A stretch of DNA of 64,000 nt from Nitrospira sp. (GCA_030653545.1 JAURZE010000013.1:1-64000), one strand, 5' to 3'. Counted from the first letter of the stretch, positions 8,483 to 17,127 are shown. Translations and numbers: made by a program. The notes: generated by a model not told the origin, from the letters alone.

Positions 8483-8738
8483 GCTTATTCGCCTTTCGCG
8501 CTGAGATAATCCGAATCAGACCCGGCTTCCGTTCTGCAAACGCGACGACCATGAGCCGTCCTCGAATGAATCCGAATCCGATCTGCCTGGTTTCGCCATA
8601 GTCTTTTCTCTCGTCAACCCCAACGAGCATGAGGCTGCGAAACATCTCCTGGACATCCAGAAAGTCGATGCCGTGCTTGGCAAGATTCGCTTGTCGTTTG
8701 GCTTCGTCCCATTCGAATCGCACAGGCATAGTGTACAT
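8430..8738 (-). CDS. brnT: BrnT-type ribonuclease toxin
   Basis: 102 residues from the first ATG, 99 from the ATG at 8729. The family core is clear: FEWDEAKRQANLAKHGIDF, then RKDYGETRQIGFGFIRGRLMVVAFAER, and the catalytic-side IRIISARKANKREEKHY. BrnT is a RelE-fold mRNase that stops translation and is neutralised by BrnA. The first ATG lies inside the palindromic operator, and 8729 fits the family start better; neither has a visible Shine-Dalgarno sequence. It precedes brnA in the usual toxin-first order. Confidence 0.9.
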   Translation of the reverse strand: MYTMPVRFEWDEAKRQANLAKHGIDFLDVQEMFRSLMLVGVDERKDYGETRQIGFGFIRGRLMVVAFAERKPGLIRIISARKANKREEKHYQEAVANELGKN

Positions 8739-8753
8739 ACAACATGTATGTAC
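8733..8753. promoter_or_regulatory. Palindromic operator of brnTA
   Basis: GTACATAC (8733-8740) and GTATGTAC (8746-8753) form a perfect 8-base inverted repeat with a 5-base spacer, at the very start of brnT. A TTGACG hexamer resembling a -35 element lies directly on its upstream side (minus strand, 8758-8753). Ribbon-helix-helix antitoxins bind such repeats, so autoregulation by BrnA is the simple reading. The role is inferred; the repeat itself is plain. Confidence 0.65.
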
Positions 8754-8866
8754 GTCAACGACAGGTGCTCATAACGAGATGGGCTTCATCAGATATCCAC
8801 TGAACGAGACGGAATATTCCCTCGTCACTTGAGAGAGTGAATTTCAGACGTGCCGTGGCAGCAGTA

Positions 8867-9769
8867 TTACGGGTTGGTCGGGACTTTCCAGATCTGAGTG
8901 ATCGGCTCGGCATCGGCGCTTGCGCCGGAGTGGGGAAGTCCGTAGAGATCTTCGATGGTGCGCAGGACGTTGTAGTGGGTGATCCGCTGGTCGTAACGCC
9001 CTGCTTTCACCATGGGGCCGATGAAGAGCGTCACGATTCGGTTATTCTCCTTCGCGTGATCATTATCTTCATCCCACGTCACAATCAGCAGGCTGTTGTG
9101 CTGCTGCGCCCACTGAACATAGGCCTCCATGTGGTCCCGTAGCCAGCGATCCCCCGTTTGAATGGCCTCCGGATCCTTGCCGTGGTGCATGTCGTTCACC
9201 TGGTTCGGCACGACGATGCTGACCGTGGGGAGCGTACGATAGTCGGCTGGGAAACTCGTCAGGGGCAGATTGATCTCTGCCGGGAGGCCATTGGTCGGGC
9301 TGTTCTGCCAATTGACCCAGGGATTATGTTTGCGGGCATAGCTCCCCTCTTTGCAGATCACCGAGCCCGCCGAAGGCAGGTCTTCTGAATAACCGGCGAA
9401 CGTCAGCCCGGCTGCCAGCAATGCATGCCCAAGATTCGGCGTGGTCAACGTATGAGGGCATGAATTGTCGGTGATGCCCTGCATCGATCCGGAAAACAAC
9501 GCGAGGTAATTCGGCTGGCTCGGGTGGGTGATCCCGAACGACTGTGTGAACAACGCACCCTTGGCGGCCAATTCATTGATGTAAGGCGCATGGGAAGAAT
9601 CGATGATCTGGCTATAGGAATGGTTCTCTTCGATCACGATCACGATATGATCGGGTCTGGGCAACGAGGCATGAGTCGGGCTGTCGCCTCTAGGTGAAGA
9701 CGCAGCCAACGCGCACGCGCCTATCGCCAGCGGCAACACCATCGCTCCGAGTATGAGTTTCCAGCGCAT
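8867..9769 (-). CDS. Phosphoesterase-family lipoprotein (acid phosphatase-like)
   Basis: 300 residues from ATG 9769. A lipoprotein signal (hydrophobic stretch then LAIGAC) suggests anchoring to a membrane facing the periplasm. The domain is PF04185-type: HIVIVIEENHSYSQIID near the N terminus, PSQPNYLALFSGS, and late VTWDEDNDH, which supply metal and phosphate contacts in acid phosphatases and phospholipase C relatives. A longer open frame to 9958 only reads into the palindromic repeat at 9843-9961 and should not be taken as protein. Substrate unknown. It is a single gene in reverse orientation to its right neighbours. Confidence 0.87.
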   Translation of the reverse strand: MRWKLILGAMVLPLAIGACALAASSPRGDSPTHASLPRPDHIVIVIEENHSYSQIIDSSHAPYINELAAKGALFTQSFGITHPSQPNYLALFSGSMQGITDNSCPHTLTTPNLGHALLAAGLTFAGYSEDLPSAGSVICKEGSYARKHNPWVNWQNSPTNGLPAEINLPLTSFPADYRTLPTVSIVVPNQVNDMHHGKDPEAIQTGDRWLRDHMEAYVQWAQQHNSLLIVTWDEDNDHAKENNRIVTLFIGPMVKAGRYDQRITHYNVLRTIEDLYGLPHSGASADAEPITQIWKVPTNP

Positions 9770-9842
9770 GCGGTTTTGTACCACCACCCACTGCTGATTT
9801 GCATCAAGTAGATCACGCTTGTCATGCCTGCGGCGCTCTAGC

Positions 9843-9961
9843 AGGATGCTGAAAAAGTCCGCCAGCGGCGTTCTCGCTTCACAAACAGGCTCAACGTACC
9901 GAAGCGTACGCCTCGCCTCTTCGCTCGCTGCGGCCTTGCCGGACAGCCTTTTGAGCATCCT
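9843..9961. repeat. ~120-bp palindromic repeat, copy A
   Basis: AGGATGCT at 9843 pairs with AGCATCCT ending at 9961. Its reverse complement closely matches the repeat at 40001-40126 along the whole length, including GGCAAGGCCGCAG and a centre built on GTACGTTGA. The element lies upstream of the phosphoesterase gene and causes a false N-terminal extension of that ORF. In the rest of this 387-base gap (9962-10156) I see no gene, only AT-richer sequence that may hold the promoter of the next gene. Confidence 0.85.
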
Positions 9962-10156
9962 GAGGTTATTCTGGCCCCAACATCATACGGAATATTCCAA
10001 CCGTATTTTCATATACACCGAGTTTTTTCGCAGCCTGCTACGCCTCATTTGCACCCTAGACCTACTATTCCTTCACCCACTCAACCTGTGTAAGATAGGC
10101 CCAGCATCGGGTGATCGAGCAGCGTCTCTTTTCTAGCCGTGCAGTAAACAGCGGTT

Positions 10157-10417
10157 ATGCCGACGATCAGCATCTTCTATGGTATCGTGATTCAAATGTT
10201 CTGGCGGGATCATAATCCGCCGCACTTCCATGCGCTCTACGGAGAACATGAAGCCATCTTTGATCTGCGTAATCTGACGGTGCTGCGCGGGGCGCTCCCC
10301 CGTCACGCAATGGCACTTGTTCTTGAGTGGGCCACCGATCATCGAGATGCTCTCATGGAGGACTGGAATCTATGCAGCCAACTCAAGTCTCCCAATCCAA
10401 TCGAGCCGCTGCTGTAG
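10157..10417 (+). CDS. DUF4160 protein
   Basis: 86 residues. The sequence ISIFYGIVIQMFWRDHNPPHFHALYG is the DUF4160 signature: a small alpha/beta protein with a conserved H-N/D-PPHFH motif. The helix ALPRHAMALVLEWATDHRDALMEDW ends the domain. The gene overlaps the next one by 46 bases. DUF4160 and DUF2442 genes are very often paired and have been suspected of toxin-antitoxin-like behaviour, but no activity is established to my knowledge. Confidence 0.85.
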   Translation: MPTISIFYGIVIQMFWRDHNPPHFHALYGEHEAIFDLRNLTVLRGALPRHAMALVLEWATDHRDALMEDWNLCSQLKSPNPIEPLL

Positions 10418-10707
10418 AGCCGGCGATTCAACCGACCGCGCCTTGGCGGGTTGCTTCCGTGCATGCTGAGCCTGAGCGGCAGTTACGGGTCACGTTTGTC
10501 GATGGCACAACAGGTACGGTCGATCTGCGGAATTTTCTGAATGCCCCTCAGATCCAGGGCACGGTATTCGAGCCGTTGCGCGACCCGGCAGTGTTCGCCC
10601 AAATGCGCGTCGCCATGGGAGTCGTGCAATGGCCCAATGGCGCCGATCTCGCGCCCGATGCGATGTACGATGCGATCAAACTGCACGGCTGTTGGATTGT
10701 TGAATGA
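10372..10707 (+). CDS. DUF2442 protein
   Basis: 111 residues. After a disordered start (about 30 residues rich in Pro, Gln and Ala) comes the DUF2442 fold: RVASVHAEPERQLRVTFVDG, VDLRNFL, then PNGADLAPDAMYD. ATG 10372 is selected because GGAGG lies about ten bases upstream, inside the end of the DUF4160 gene. The overlap and shared strand mean the two are co-translated. Probably binds its partner or DNA; function unknown. Confidence 0.85.
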   Translation: MQPTQVSQSNRAAAVEPAIQPTAPWRVASVHAEPERQLRVTFVDGTTGTVDLRNFLNAPQIQGTVFEPLRDPAVFAQMRVAMGVVQWPNGADLAPDAMYDAIKLHGCWIVE

Positions 10708-10780
10708 TGGCGCGTCGGATTCTCTCTGACGTCCTGGTTTTTCTTAAAAGCTTCCCCGACAACCGTGCGACACTACGCCT

Positions 10781-11725
10781 ATGACTGGCCTCGCTTCATT
10801 TGAGCATTTGCGTTCCCGTCTCTACCTCTCGCTCGGGCTGAATGCCCTGGTCATCACCGCTGAATTCATCGGCGGATTTCTCCTCGACAGCGTCGGCCTC
10901 ATGAGCGACGCCGGACACAATCTCGTCGATCAGGGCTCGCTCTTTCTGGCGCTCTATGCGCACATCCTCACCAGGCAGCCGGCCAGCGAAACCCGCACGT
11001 TCGGTTACCATCGCGCCGGCGTCATTGCCGCGTTTCTCAACTCGTTCATCCTGGTGCTGACGGCGATCGGCATTACCCTCGTGGGCCTCAAGCGGCTGCT
11101 GCATCCGGTTCCTGTCGACGGCGGGTGGATCATGGGCATTGCCGCCATAAGCTTTGCGGCCAATCTCAGCATCGCCTTACTGCTCCAGCATGGCGCGAAA
11201 GACGATCTAAACATCCGCAGCGCCTTTTGGCATATGCTGGGCGATGCCTGGGTCTCGCTCGGTGTCGTGCTGAGCGGCGGCGCGATCATGTTGACCGGCT
11301 GGACGGTGCTCGATCCGCTCATCAGTCTCCTCGTGGTCGCGGCCATTCTCCATGGAGCCTGGCCGCTGTTCAGAGAATCCCTCGATGTGCTGCTGGAATC
11401 CACCCCGCCCACGATCAGCGCGTCACAGGTCGCCTCAACCATCGAATCCCTGCCCGGCGTGAAGAACGTGCACGATCTCCACATCTGGGCCGTGGAGCCC
11501 CGGCTCATCATGCTCACCGCCCATGTGCTGGTGGATGGAGACGACGCAGTCCTCACCAACGCGCTGCTCCGCTCGATCCATGAACGGATCACCGCCGACT
11601 TCGGCATCAAGCACATGACAGTTCAACTAGAGACTCATTGCAGCGATCCCGACGATGTCCATTGCGACCTGACCAAGCTCGCCGCCCAGCATCCTGAACT
11701 CGAAGCCCTCACCCATCACCATTGA
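10781..11725 (+). CDS. czcD: Cation diffusion facilitator (zinc/cobalt/cadmium exporter)
   Basis: 314 residues, six predicted membrane helices and a C-terminal cytoplasmic domain of ferredoxin-like fold. The transport sites are seen as SDAGHNLVD in helix 2 and HMLGDAWVSLGVV in helix 5, the paired H-x3-D/D motifs of the zinc-selective CDF class. CDF proteins exchange cytoplasmic Zn2+ for protons and so lower the metal load. The C-terminal end has Cys-Asp-His residues (THCSDPDDVHCD) that could sense metal. The next gene is a COG0523 metallochaperone, which supports a role in zinc balance. No metal-responsive operator was recognised upstream. Confidence 0.93.
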   Translation: MTGLASFEHLRSRLYLSLGLNALVITAEFIGGFLLDSVGLMSDAGHNLVDQGSLFLALYAHILTRQPASETRTFGYHRAGVIAAFLNSFILVLTAIGITLVGLKRLLHPVPVDGGWIMGIAAISFAANLSIALLLQHGAKDDLNIRSAFWHMLGDAWVSLGVVLSGGAIMLTGWTVLDPLISLLVVAAILHGAWPLFRESLDVLLESTPPTISASQVASTIESLPGVKNVHDLHIWAVEPRLIMLTAHVLVDGDDAVLTNALLRSIHERITADFGIKHMTVQLETHCSDPDDVHCDLTKLAAQHPELEALTHHH

Positions 11726-11801
11726 GTTGTTCAGCGTCCATTTCGATCGGTAGAATACGGAGCACTATCTTCGTGCAGCTTTTCGATAACCAGGAATGAA
11801 T

Positions 11802-12749
11802 ATGCCAGTCCCCTTTTATCTCCTTTGCGGTTCTCTCGGCGCCGGCAAGACCACACTCTTGATGCGCCTGCTGGAATATTGGAAGAGTCAGGGCCTCAGG
11901 GCCGGCGTGCTGATGAACGAAGCGGGCGACGTGAGCATCGACGGCCCGCGCGCGGGCACCATCGCTGAACAGGTGATGAATCTGGCAGGCGGCTGCGTCT
12001 GCTGCGATACGAAGGAAGATCTCTCCTGGGGCATCGCGCAGCTCGTGAACGACGCCGCCTCCGATGTCGTCATCATCGAGTGCTCGGGGCTGGCCGATCC
12101 GGCTGAAGTGATCGACGCCGTGACGGACCTCTACACCGCCCGCCTCGCCACGCTGGAACGAGTCATTGCCCTGCTCCATCCCATCGCCAGCGACACCAGC
12201 CACTCCAGCCAATATGTCACCGCTCAAGCGATTCGCTGCGCGGACGAACTGATCCTCAATAAGCAGGATCTCTATGTGCCGGGCCATTGGGAGGGATTCA
12301 AAAGCGGGATTGTGAAACAGAATCCCTATGCCCGCATCTGGGAAACCACGCATGCGCGCATCGACGCAGCGGCGCTCCTGGCACCGGTGCACCAGGCGCG
12401 ACCGGCCAAACACACGAATGTCGTCTTCGGCGAACCCCGCCCTGCAAGTTCCCATAAACGGGCGGACTATCATCCCATCGCCACGACCGTGAAACTTCCC
12501 TCACCGCTGAATCGCAAGCGTTTCGAGACTTGGACGAAATCGCTGCCTAAGGAACTCGAACGGGCCAAAGGCTTCTTTCGCTTCGCGGGTGAGCCGGAGC
12601 TGCAGGAATTTCAATACGCCCCGCCCGGAGCTCCCACCATCGCCCCCATCATGCTCCTCGACGAACCCAGCCCCGCCATCGTCCTCATCGGGCGAGGCTA
12701 TGACGTGGAGACATTGCGAACCGCACTGCTGGCTTGCATGGAAGCGTAG
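11802..12749 (+). CDS. COG0523 (CobW/G3E) GTPase metallochaperone
   Basis: 315 residues. P-loop GSLGAGKTT (10-18), switch region MNEAGDVSID, metal motif GCVCC with C65, C67 and C68, IIECSGLADP and base-specificity NKQD are all intact. C-terminal CobW_C domain follows (KGFFRFAG and IGRGYD). COG0523 proteins bind zinc or another metal in the CxCC site and pass it to client proteins on GTP hydrolysis. AGGA lies six bases before ATG 11802; ATG 11796 directly abuts it and is less likely. It follows the CDF gene by 76 bases on the same strand. It is separate from the four family members further right. Confidence 0.9.
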   Translation: MPVPFYLLCGSLGAGKTTLLMRLLEYWKSQGLRAGVLMNEAGDVSIDGPRAGTIAEQVMNLAGGCVCCDTKEDLSWGIAQLVNDAASDVVIIECSGLADPAEVIDAVTDLYTARLATLERVIALLHPIASDTSHSSQYVTAQAIRCADELILNKQDLYVPGHWEGFKSGIVKQNPYARIWETTHARIDAAALLAPVHQARPAKHTNVVFGEPRPASSHKRADYHPIATTVKLPSPLNRKRFETWTKSLPKELERAKGFFRFAGEPELQEFQYAPPGAPTIAPIMLLDEPSPAIVLIGRGYDVETLRTALLACMEA

Positions 12750-12776
12750 AAACCGAACCGGCAGGAGAGACCGGCC

Positions 12777-13343
12777 CTACCGCGAGAGAGAAACAGAAGA
12801 CTGCGCGGGTGTGCGAAACCTCGGCCACTGCAGCAGCGCCCAGGCGATGCCGCCGCCGATCAGGCCGCCTAAGACCCAGCCACCGAATACATCTGTGACA
12901 TAGTGCGCCCCGATATAGACCCGCGAGAGTCCCACGAGTGCGACGATCGGCCAGCTGATCCAGCCGGTCTTGGGATACAGTACTTGCAGGAAGGCGGCCG
13001 CCGCCGCCGTGTTCATCGCATGGTTGGAGGGAAAACTGAATAAGCGTCCGCAGGCGCCGCCCCCGACGACGATGGCCTCATGAATCGCATGGCACGGCCG
13101 CACTCGCGCAAACACCCACTTCAGCTGCCCGCCGAGAAAATCCGACAGCCCGACGGCTCCGGCCAGAAACGGGCTCCCGAGCAACGCTTCCCACCGCCGG
13201 CGCATGATCCAATAGCCCGCGGCACAAGCCACCGGCAGATAGAGCGTGCTGGTCGCGCTCAATCTGAGAAACAGATGATCGAAGAATTCCGAGCGGCCGG
13301 CAAGGCCATTGATGGCGAGGAACAGTGATTCGTCGATTCTCAC
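12777..13343 (-). CDS. PAP2-superfamily membrane phosphatase
   Basis: 188 residues with about five membrane helices. The three active-site motifs are KWVFARVRP (K-x6-RP), SFPSNHA (PSGH with Asn in place of Gly) and SRVYIGAHYVTDVFGG (SR-x5-H-x3-D). Such enzymes dephosphorylate undecaprenyl diphosphate, phosphatidylglycerophosphate or LPS-linked phosphates on the periplasmic side. The first residues LFLAINGLAGRSEFFDHLF are also typical. The specific substrate cannot be told. It converges with the COG0523 gene. Confidence 0.92.
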   Translation of the reverse strand: MRIDESLFLAINGLAGRSEFFDHLFLRLSATSTLYLPVACAAGYWIMRRRWEALLGSPFLAGAVGLSDFLGGQLKWVFARVRPCHAIHEAIVVGGGACGRLFSFPSNHAMNTAAAAAFLQVLYPKTGWISWPIVALVGLSRVYIGAHYVTDVFGGWVLGGLIGGGIAWALLQWPRFRTPAQSSVSLSR

Positions 13344-13393
13344 AAGGGCATCCTAGCATGAAGCCAATTGGACAGCGACTAGTAGAGGACTCT

Positions 13394-13514
13394 GAGGAGG
13401 TTCAAACGACTTGATGGCAAGGCCGCAGCAAGTAAGGAGCTGAAGCGTATGAGTCGATACGTTGAAGCTCCGAGCGACGCGAGAACGACGCCAGCGAGCT
13501 GTTTCAACCTCCTC
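13394..13514. repeat. ~120-bp palindromic repeat, copy C
   Basis: GAGGAGGTT at 13394 pairs with AACCTCCTC ending at 13514. The inside shares GGCAAGGCCGCAG, a TACGTTGA centre and CGAGAACGACGCCAGC with copies A and B, but the ends differ while still pairing with each other. The right end overlaps the stop codon (13513-13515) of the neighbouring minus-strand gene, so it lies where a transcription terminator would be. Confidence 0.8.
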
Positions 13515-13953
13515 AGCGAGTTCTGAAGTGGATGCGGACCGTCAGCTCGCCATCGACCATCTCGTCGCCCTTCATCTGCGGATCGAACGTCCACTTACTG
13601 AGAGCTGCGATACCGGCGGCCGTCAGCTCCCGATGCTTGGCCGGCTCCAACACCACCACCGTCACCTTGGCGTCTTTCGACACCAGCATGCGGGCCTTCA
13701 TCCAGTCATCGAGTTCCTTGCCGTCGAGGGATGAGGGAATGCCCGGCCACGGGGTCGACTTTGCCACCGGCCCCTGCTGCTGATCTTTGTTCAGCGACAG
13801 GCCGTGGACATGCACCTCCGGCAGCTCCAGCACATCTTCGTGATGGTCATCGGCATGCGTGGCCTCGTCACCGGCCACCGCCCACGCGGCAGCCGGAAAA
13901 CACAACAAACCCATTAGCGAAAGCGTCAGAATCTGTTTCATAGTATTTTGCAT
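13513..13953 (-). CDS. Periplasmic TonB C-terminal-like protein with His-rich segment
   Basis: 146 residues. A signal peptide (to about residue 26, PAAAWA) is followed by a His/Asp-rich stretch HADDHHEDVLELPEVHVHG and, at the C terminus, by TAAGIAALSKWTFDPQMKGDEMVDGELTVRIHF. The latter matches the end of a TonB C-terminal domain (A-L-x-x-W-x-F-x-P followed by two strands). Unlike TonB it appears to be cleaved and free, lacking the membrane anchor and Pro-rich spacer. It lies downstream of a TonB-dependent receptor on the same strand, with a repeat between them. It may bind metal and contact the receptor; this is inference. Confidence 0.65.
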   Translation of the reverse strand: MQNTMKQILTLSLMGLLCFPAAAWAVAGDEATHADDHHEDVLELPEVHVHGLSLNKDQQQGPVAKSTPWPGIPSSLDGKELDDWMKARMLVSKDAKVTVVVLEPAKHRELTAAGIAALSKWTFDPQMKGDEMVDGELTVRIHFRTR

Positions 13954-14061
13954 CCTACCTCATCACACACAGTTGCTCAAACAGACCGCTATTCTCACAC
14001 CTCCGTTCCTGATGTGGTCTTCACAGAGGAACCTGCAGCCCCCTTCTTACACGTTGTCCCT

Positions 14062-14276
14062 TTTAGCCCTCGCGATTCGTGGCGGTTCGTCGCGAAATCG
14101 TGGAGTCGTGTGCGAGACGAGCACACGGAGCTGGGCGGGATGGAGGCGTACCCTTGCGGTACGTTGACTGACCGACCAGCGAGTCTGCTCGCCTGGCTGC
14201 TCGATGAGCAGCCAGGCTTGTCGCAGCCACGAATCCGCGATTGCAGCAGAAGCGTCCATGAGTCGCGCGGGCTAGA
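14062..14276. repeat. Longer palindromic repeat (~215 bp), copy D
   Basis: TTTAGCCCTCGCGATTCGTGG at the left is the inverted counterpart of CCATGAGTCGCGCGGGCTAGA at the right. The centre GAGGCGTACCCTTGCGGTACG is close to the centre of copy B, so it is a larger relative of the other repeats. Its right end overlaps the stop codon of the receptor gene at 14272-14274. Nothing else is seen in the 318-base gap between the two genes apart from this element. Confidence 0.75.
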
Positions 14277-16683
14277 AGAACCACTGGCCGCGGAAAAAGA
14301 ACGACCTCGGCATCCCCGCATGCGAGACACCGAGTCCGATGCTCCCCTCGCCACGGTTGATAAAATACTTCTGATCGAACAAATTGACCACATCGAACCC
14401 AATCAGAAACTTCTGTCCTTCCCAGGGAAGCGGAATCACATGGGTAATCGACGTATTGAAGACGGTATAGGACGGGCTATGCGTCGAATTCGTCTTCGCA
14501 CCTTCATCCGCCGTCCGCAAGCCTGATCCGAACAGCATCTGCCCGCTGAACGTCGTCCGCTCCATCAGCCGGTAGCTGACGAGCGCCGAGCTGGTGATCG
14601 TCTGCTGGTGGTCGCAGAACACTCCGCCGGGCGAATTGATATCACCGATTTCCTCGCCGTGCAGCAGAAAATGTCCCGATTGGAGGCCATAGCCTTTGCA
14701 CTGGCCCCAGGCCGCATTCAGCCGGGCCGTGAGATTGTCCATCACCTGGAACTTCAAGGCCCCGTCGATGCCGCGCTGCCAGCCATAGTTGAAGGCAAAG
14801 TAGTTCAACAACGGCGTCGTGCCGAACTGTCCGGCGTCGGACAGATTGCGGGCCAGCTTGTAGTACCCCGTCAATTCAAACGTCGCCCAACTAGAGAGCG
14901 CATGGTAGCTGCCCATTTCGAAGTAATGCGCCCGTTCGGCCCGGGGCGTCACATTCGTCGTATCTTCCGGTGCCGCTTTCGTGCCGGCCGTGTTCAGCTT
15001 CGCAAAGGAAATCGCTTCCAGGTTAGGCGGCGTGAACATCCGGCCGTAGAACACGTGAAACACATTCGACTGGTTCGCCTTGTAGGTCACGCCGATACGC
15101 GGACTCAGCTGCGCCTCGTCCCGTTGATATTGCACCACGTCGCCGCGCAACCCGAGATTGAATGTCCACTGGTCATTGGGCGTCCATTGATCCTGAATCC
15201 AGAATTCCTGCCGGTAGCCGACCAAGCGATTGTCGGCGTTGAGGCCGATGACATCGCCCGTCGGATTTCCCGCGCCGTCATCGAGGAAGGTCGAGAGCCG
15301 GGTCTTGTTGACCACTTGTGTCCGGTCGAACTGGAAACCCGTCTTGATGAGATGCTCTTTGCTGTGCACGTAGGTGTAATCCAGGCGAAGCCCGCCCGAG
15401 AAGGCCGTGCGATCCTGGCTGCCCGCTGAAAACGGCTCCGCTTCATCCGGCACATACGCCAACACATTGAACGGATCGGTCTTAAAGGTCGCGCGGGTAT
15501 GCCGGAAATAGCCCGCCAGACTGAAGAACTGATTCGACGTCACATCATGCCGCCATACCAAGTGCGAGTACTGGTTCTGCTCATACTGCCGTTCGTCGAC
15601 CCGCTCGGATGGCACCGCCGAAAAACCAGCCGGCAGAAGCCCGCCGATCGTGCCGTTCTGCGTTTGGCCCGGCAGCGTGGGAACCTGATACTTCGCCACG
15701 GAGTTCAAGAAGAGCAGCGTGAAGTTATTCGTATTGTCGTGCTGGTAGTCGCCGCGGAACATCGTCTGGTTCCGCTCGCTCTGGCCGTGAAAAATCGAGT
15801 GGCCGAGCGTCGGCGGCTCGATGCCGCGGTTCGTCGATGTGTGGCTGTTCATGATGTAGTAGCGGAACTTCTCGCCGACGGTCCCGCCGTATTCGAACGA
15901 GGGATTGACCGTGCGATTAGACCCGCCGAACATCTGCAACGATCCAAAGCCGGGCTTCGTCCCGCTCTTGGTCGTGATGTCGATCAACGCCGCCGTCTTG
16001 TTGCCGACGTTGGCCTCCATGCCGCCCAGGACGATGTCGGCCCGTTCCCATGTGCGGGGAGAGATGACATCTGAAAAGGTGGACGAGACGGTGTCGGGAA
16101 TCGGCACGCCGTCGATGCGCAATTGGAGGTTGGCATGGTCCTGCCGGATGTGGACCTGTTTCAGCGAGCCGTACGCGGCGCTGGGGATCGTCAGCAACAC
16201 ATCGTGCAATTCGTTATTGTTGCCGCGCGGCAACGCTTCGATGTCTTTCCGGCTCACCGAGTAGGTTTCGCTCGATGCCTTGTACTGAATCGGCGGCAGC
16301 GGCGAGACCACTTCCAACGCGACCTCTTTCGTCTTCGACAACGTCAGCGTAATGGGCTTCGGCTCATCCGTCCTGATCTGCAACACGACGTATTCGCTCC
16401 GATAGGTATCCTGTACGGCGCTGACCGAGTAGGTTCCCGCCGCGGGTACGGAGGCGATGAACTCGCCGGCATCGTTCGACACCGCCGTCGCCACCACATT
16501 GCCGTCCTGATCCTTCACCTCCACCACCGCCTGCCCGACCCGGCGAAGGTCCTGATTCTGAACCGAGCCGCGAATCGTACTGACGGCTTCCTCCGCTGCA
16601 TGAGCCGGTGACAGCCCCCCACCATTCCCGACCAGGCTCCCAACAATCAGACCGACACAGATATGAAACCACGCGCGTCGCAT
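14272..16683 (-). CDS. TonB-dependent outer-membrane receptor with N-terminal carboxypeptidase-regulatory-like domain
   Basis: 803 residues. Signal peptide to about residue 29, then a CarboxypepD_reg-like beta sandwich (RGSVQNQDLRRVGQAVVEVKD, about 37-115), a plug domain (about 130-245: VSRKDIEALPRGNNNELHDVL, DGVPIPDTVSSTF) and a 22-strand barrel ending in aromatic RGQWFF, the usual assembly signal. It imports a substrate such as a metal complex using TonB energy. GGAGGATCTGT before ATG 16683 gives a clear start. Neighbours are a small His-rich protein upstream and a TonB_C-like protein downstream, so metal uptake is likely, but the ligand is not shown by sequence. Confidence 0.92.
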   Translation of the reverse strand: MRRAWFHICVGLIVGSLVGNGGGLSPAHAAEEAVSTIRGSVQNQDLRRVGQAVVEVKDQDGNVVATAVSNDAGEFIASVPAAGTYSVSAVQDTYRSEYVVLQIRTDEPKPITLTLSKTKEVALEVVSPLPPIQYKASSETYSVSRKDIEALPRGNNNELHDVLLTIPSAAYGSLKQVHIRQDHANLQLRIDGVPIPDTVSSTFSDVISPRTWERADIVLGGMEANVGNKTAALIDITTKSGTKPGFGSLQMFGGSNRTVNPSFEYGGTVGEKFRYYIMNSHTSTNRGIEPPTLGHSIFHGQSERNQTMFRGDYQHDNTNNFTLLFLNSVAKYQVPTLPGQTQNGTIGGLLPAGFSAVPSERVDERQYEQNQYSHLVWRHDVTSNQFFSLAGYFRHTRATFKTDPFNVLAYVPDEAEPFSAGSQDRTAFSGGLRLDYTYVHSKEHLIKTGFQFDRTQVVNKTRLSTFLDDGAGNPTGDVIGLNADNRLVGYRQEFWIQDQWTPNDQWTFNLGLRGDVVQYQRDEAQLSPRIGVTYKANQSNVFHVFYGRMFTPPNLEAISFAKLNTAGTKAAPEDTTNVTPRAERAHYFEMGSYHALSSWATFELTGYYKLARNLSDAGQFGTTPLLNYFAFNYGWQRGIDGALKFQVMDNLTARLNAAWGQCKGYGLQSGHFLLHGEEIGDINSPGGVFCDHQQTITSSALVSYRLMERTTFSGQMLFGSGLRTADEGAKTNSTHSPSYTVFNTSITHVIPLPWEGQKFLIGFDVVNLFDQKYFINRGEGSIGLGVSHAGMPRSFFFRGQWFF

Positions 16684-16773
16684 ACAGATCCTCCACGTTC
16701 AACATCGAAATAGAATAGAGCCCGGCGCCCGGCACAGACTGCGCCGAACCCGGCACGACTCGTTGAAGGGAAC

Positions 16774-17127
16774 TTAGCGGCGTGGAGGAGCGCGGGAGGG
16801 ATCGAACGACGAAGGCTCAACAGACAGCAGAATGGATTCAACCGGATGCTCGGCGAATCGGACCAGCTCACCGGCGACCAGAATCGGCGCGCCATCACCC
16901 AACGACCCGGCCGTATTGTGCTGAACCCACTGGCAGAGGTCGGTATCGGAGTGTTCGTGGCCGTCGTGATCGGCGGCCGCCAGCTCATGATGCACATCCT
17001 GCGCGACCGCGAACGGCGCGATTGCCAGGAGCAACAGCACGAGCACAGCACTCAGGCCCAGGGAGCAGGCCCGCGAAAGACCGGCACGAGCCGCGAAACG
17101 GCTCATTGATAAGAAATAGACATTCAT
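16774..17127 (-). CDS. Small His-rich secreted/membrane protein, paralogue 3 of a local family
   Basis: 117 residues from ATG 17127 (ATG 17106 also possible; neither has a strong ribosome site). One hydrophobic helix (SLGLSAVLVLLLLAIAPFAVAQ) acts as a signal or anchor, followed by HHELAAADHDGHEHSDTD and the motif DLCQWVQHNTAGSL, then a C terminus DPSRAPPRR. The same layout, a helix, a His/Asp region, D-x2-x-W-x2-H-x-A/T, and a terminal R-x-P-P, recurs at 23671-23985 and 35080-35397. The gene lies 90 bases before the receptor. A periplasmic metal-binding role is guessed from the histidines and neighbours; no named family recognised. Confidence 0.7.
   Translation of the reverse strand: MNVYFLSMSRFAARAGLSRACSLGLSAVLVLLLLAIAPFAVAQDVHHELAAADHDGHEHSDTDLCQWVQHNTAGSLGDGAPILVAGELVRFAEHPVESILLSVEPSSFDPSRAPPRR

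Noticed and set aside
9770-9958. N-terminal extension of the phosphoesterase
   Set aside because: The added residues come from the palindromic repeat; the lipoprotein signal begins at ATG 9769.
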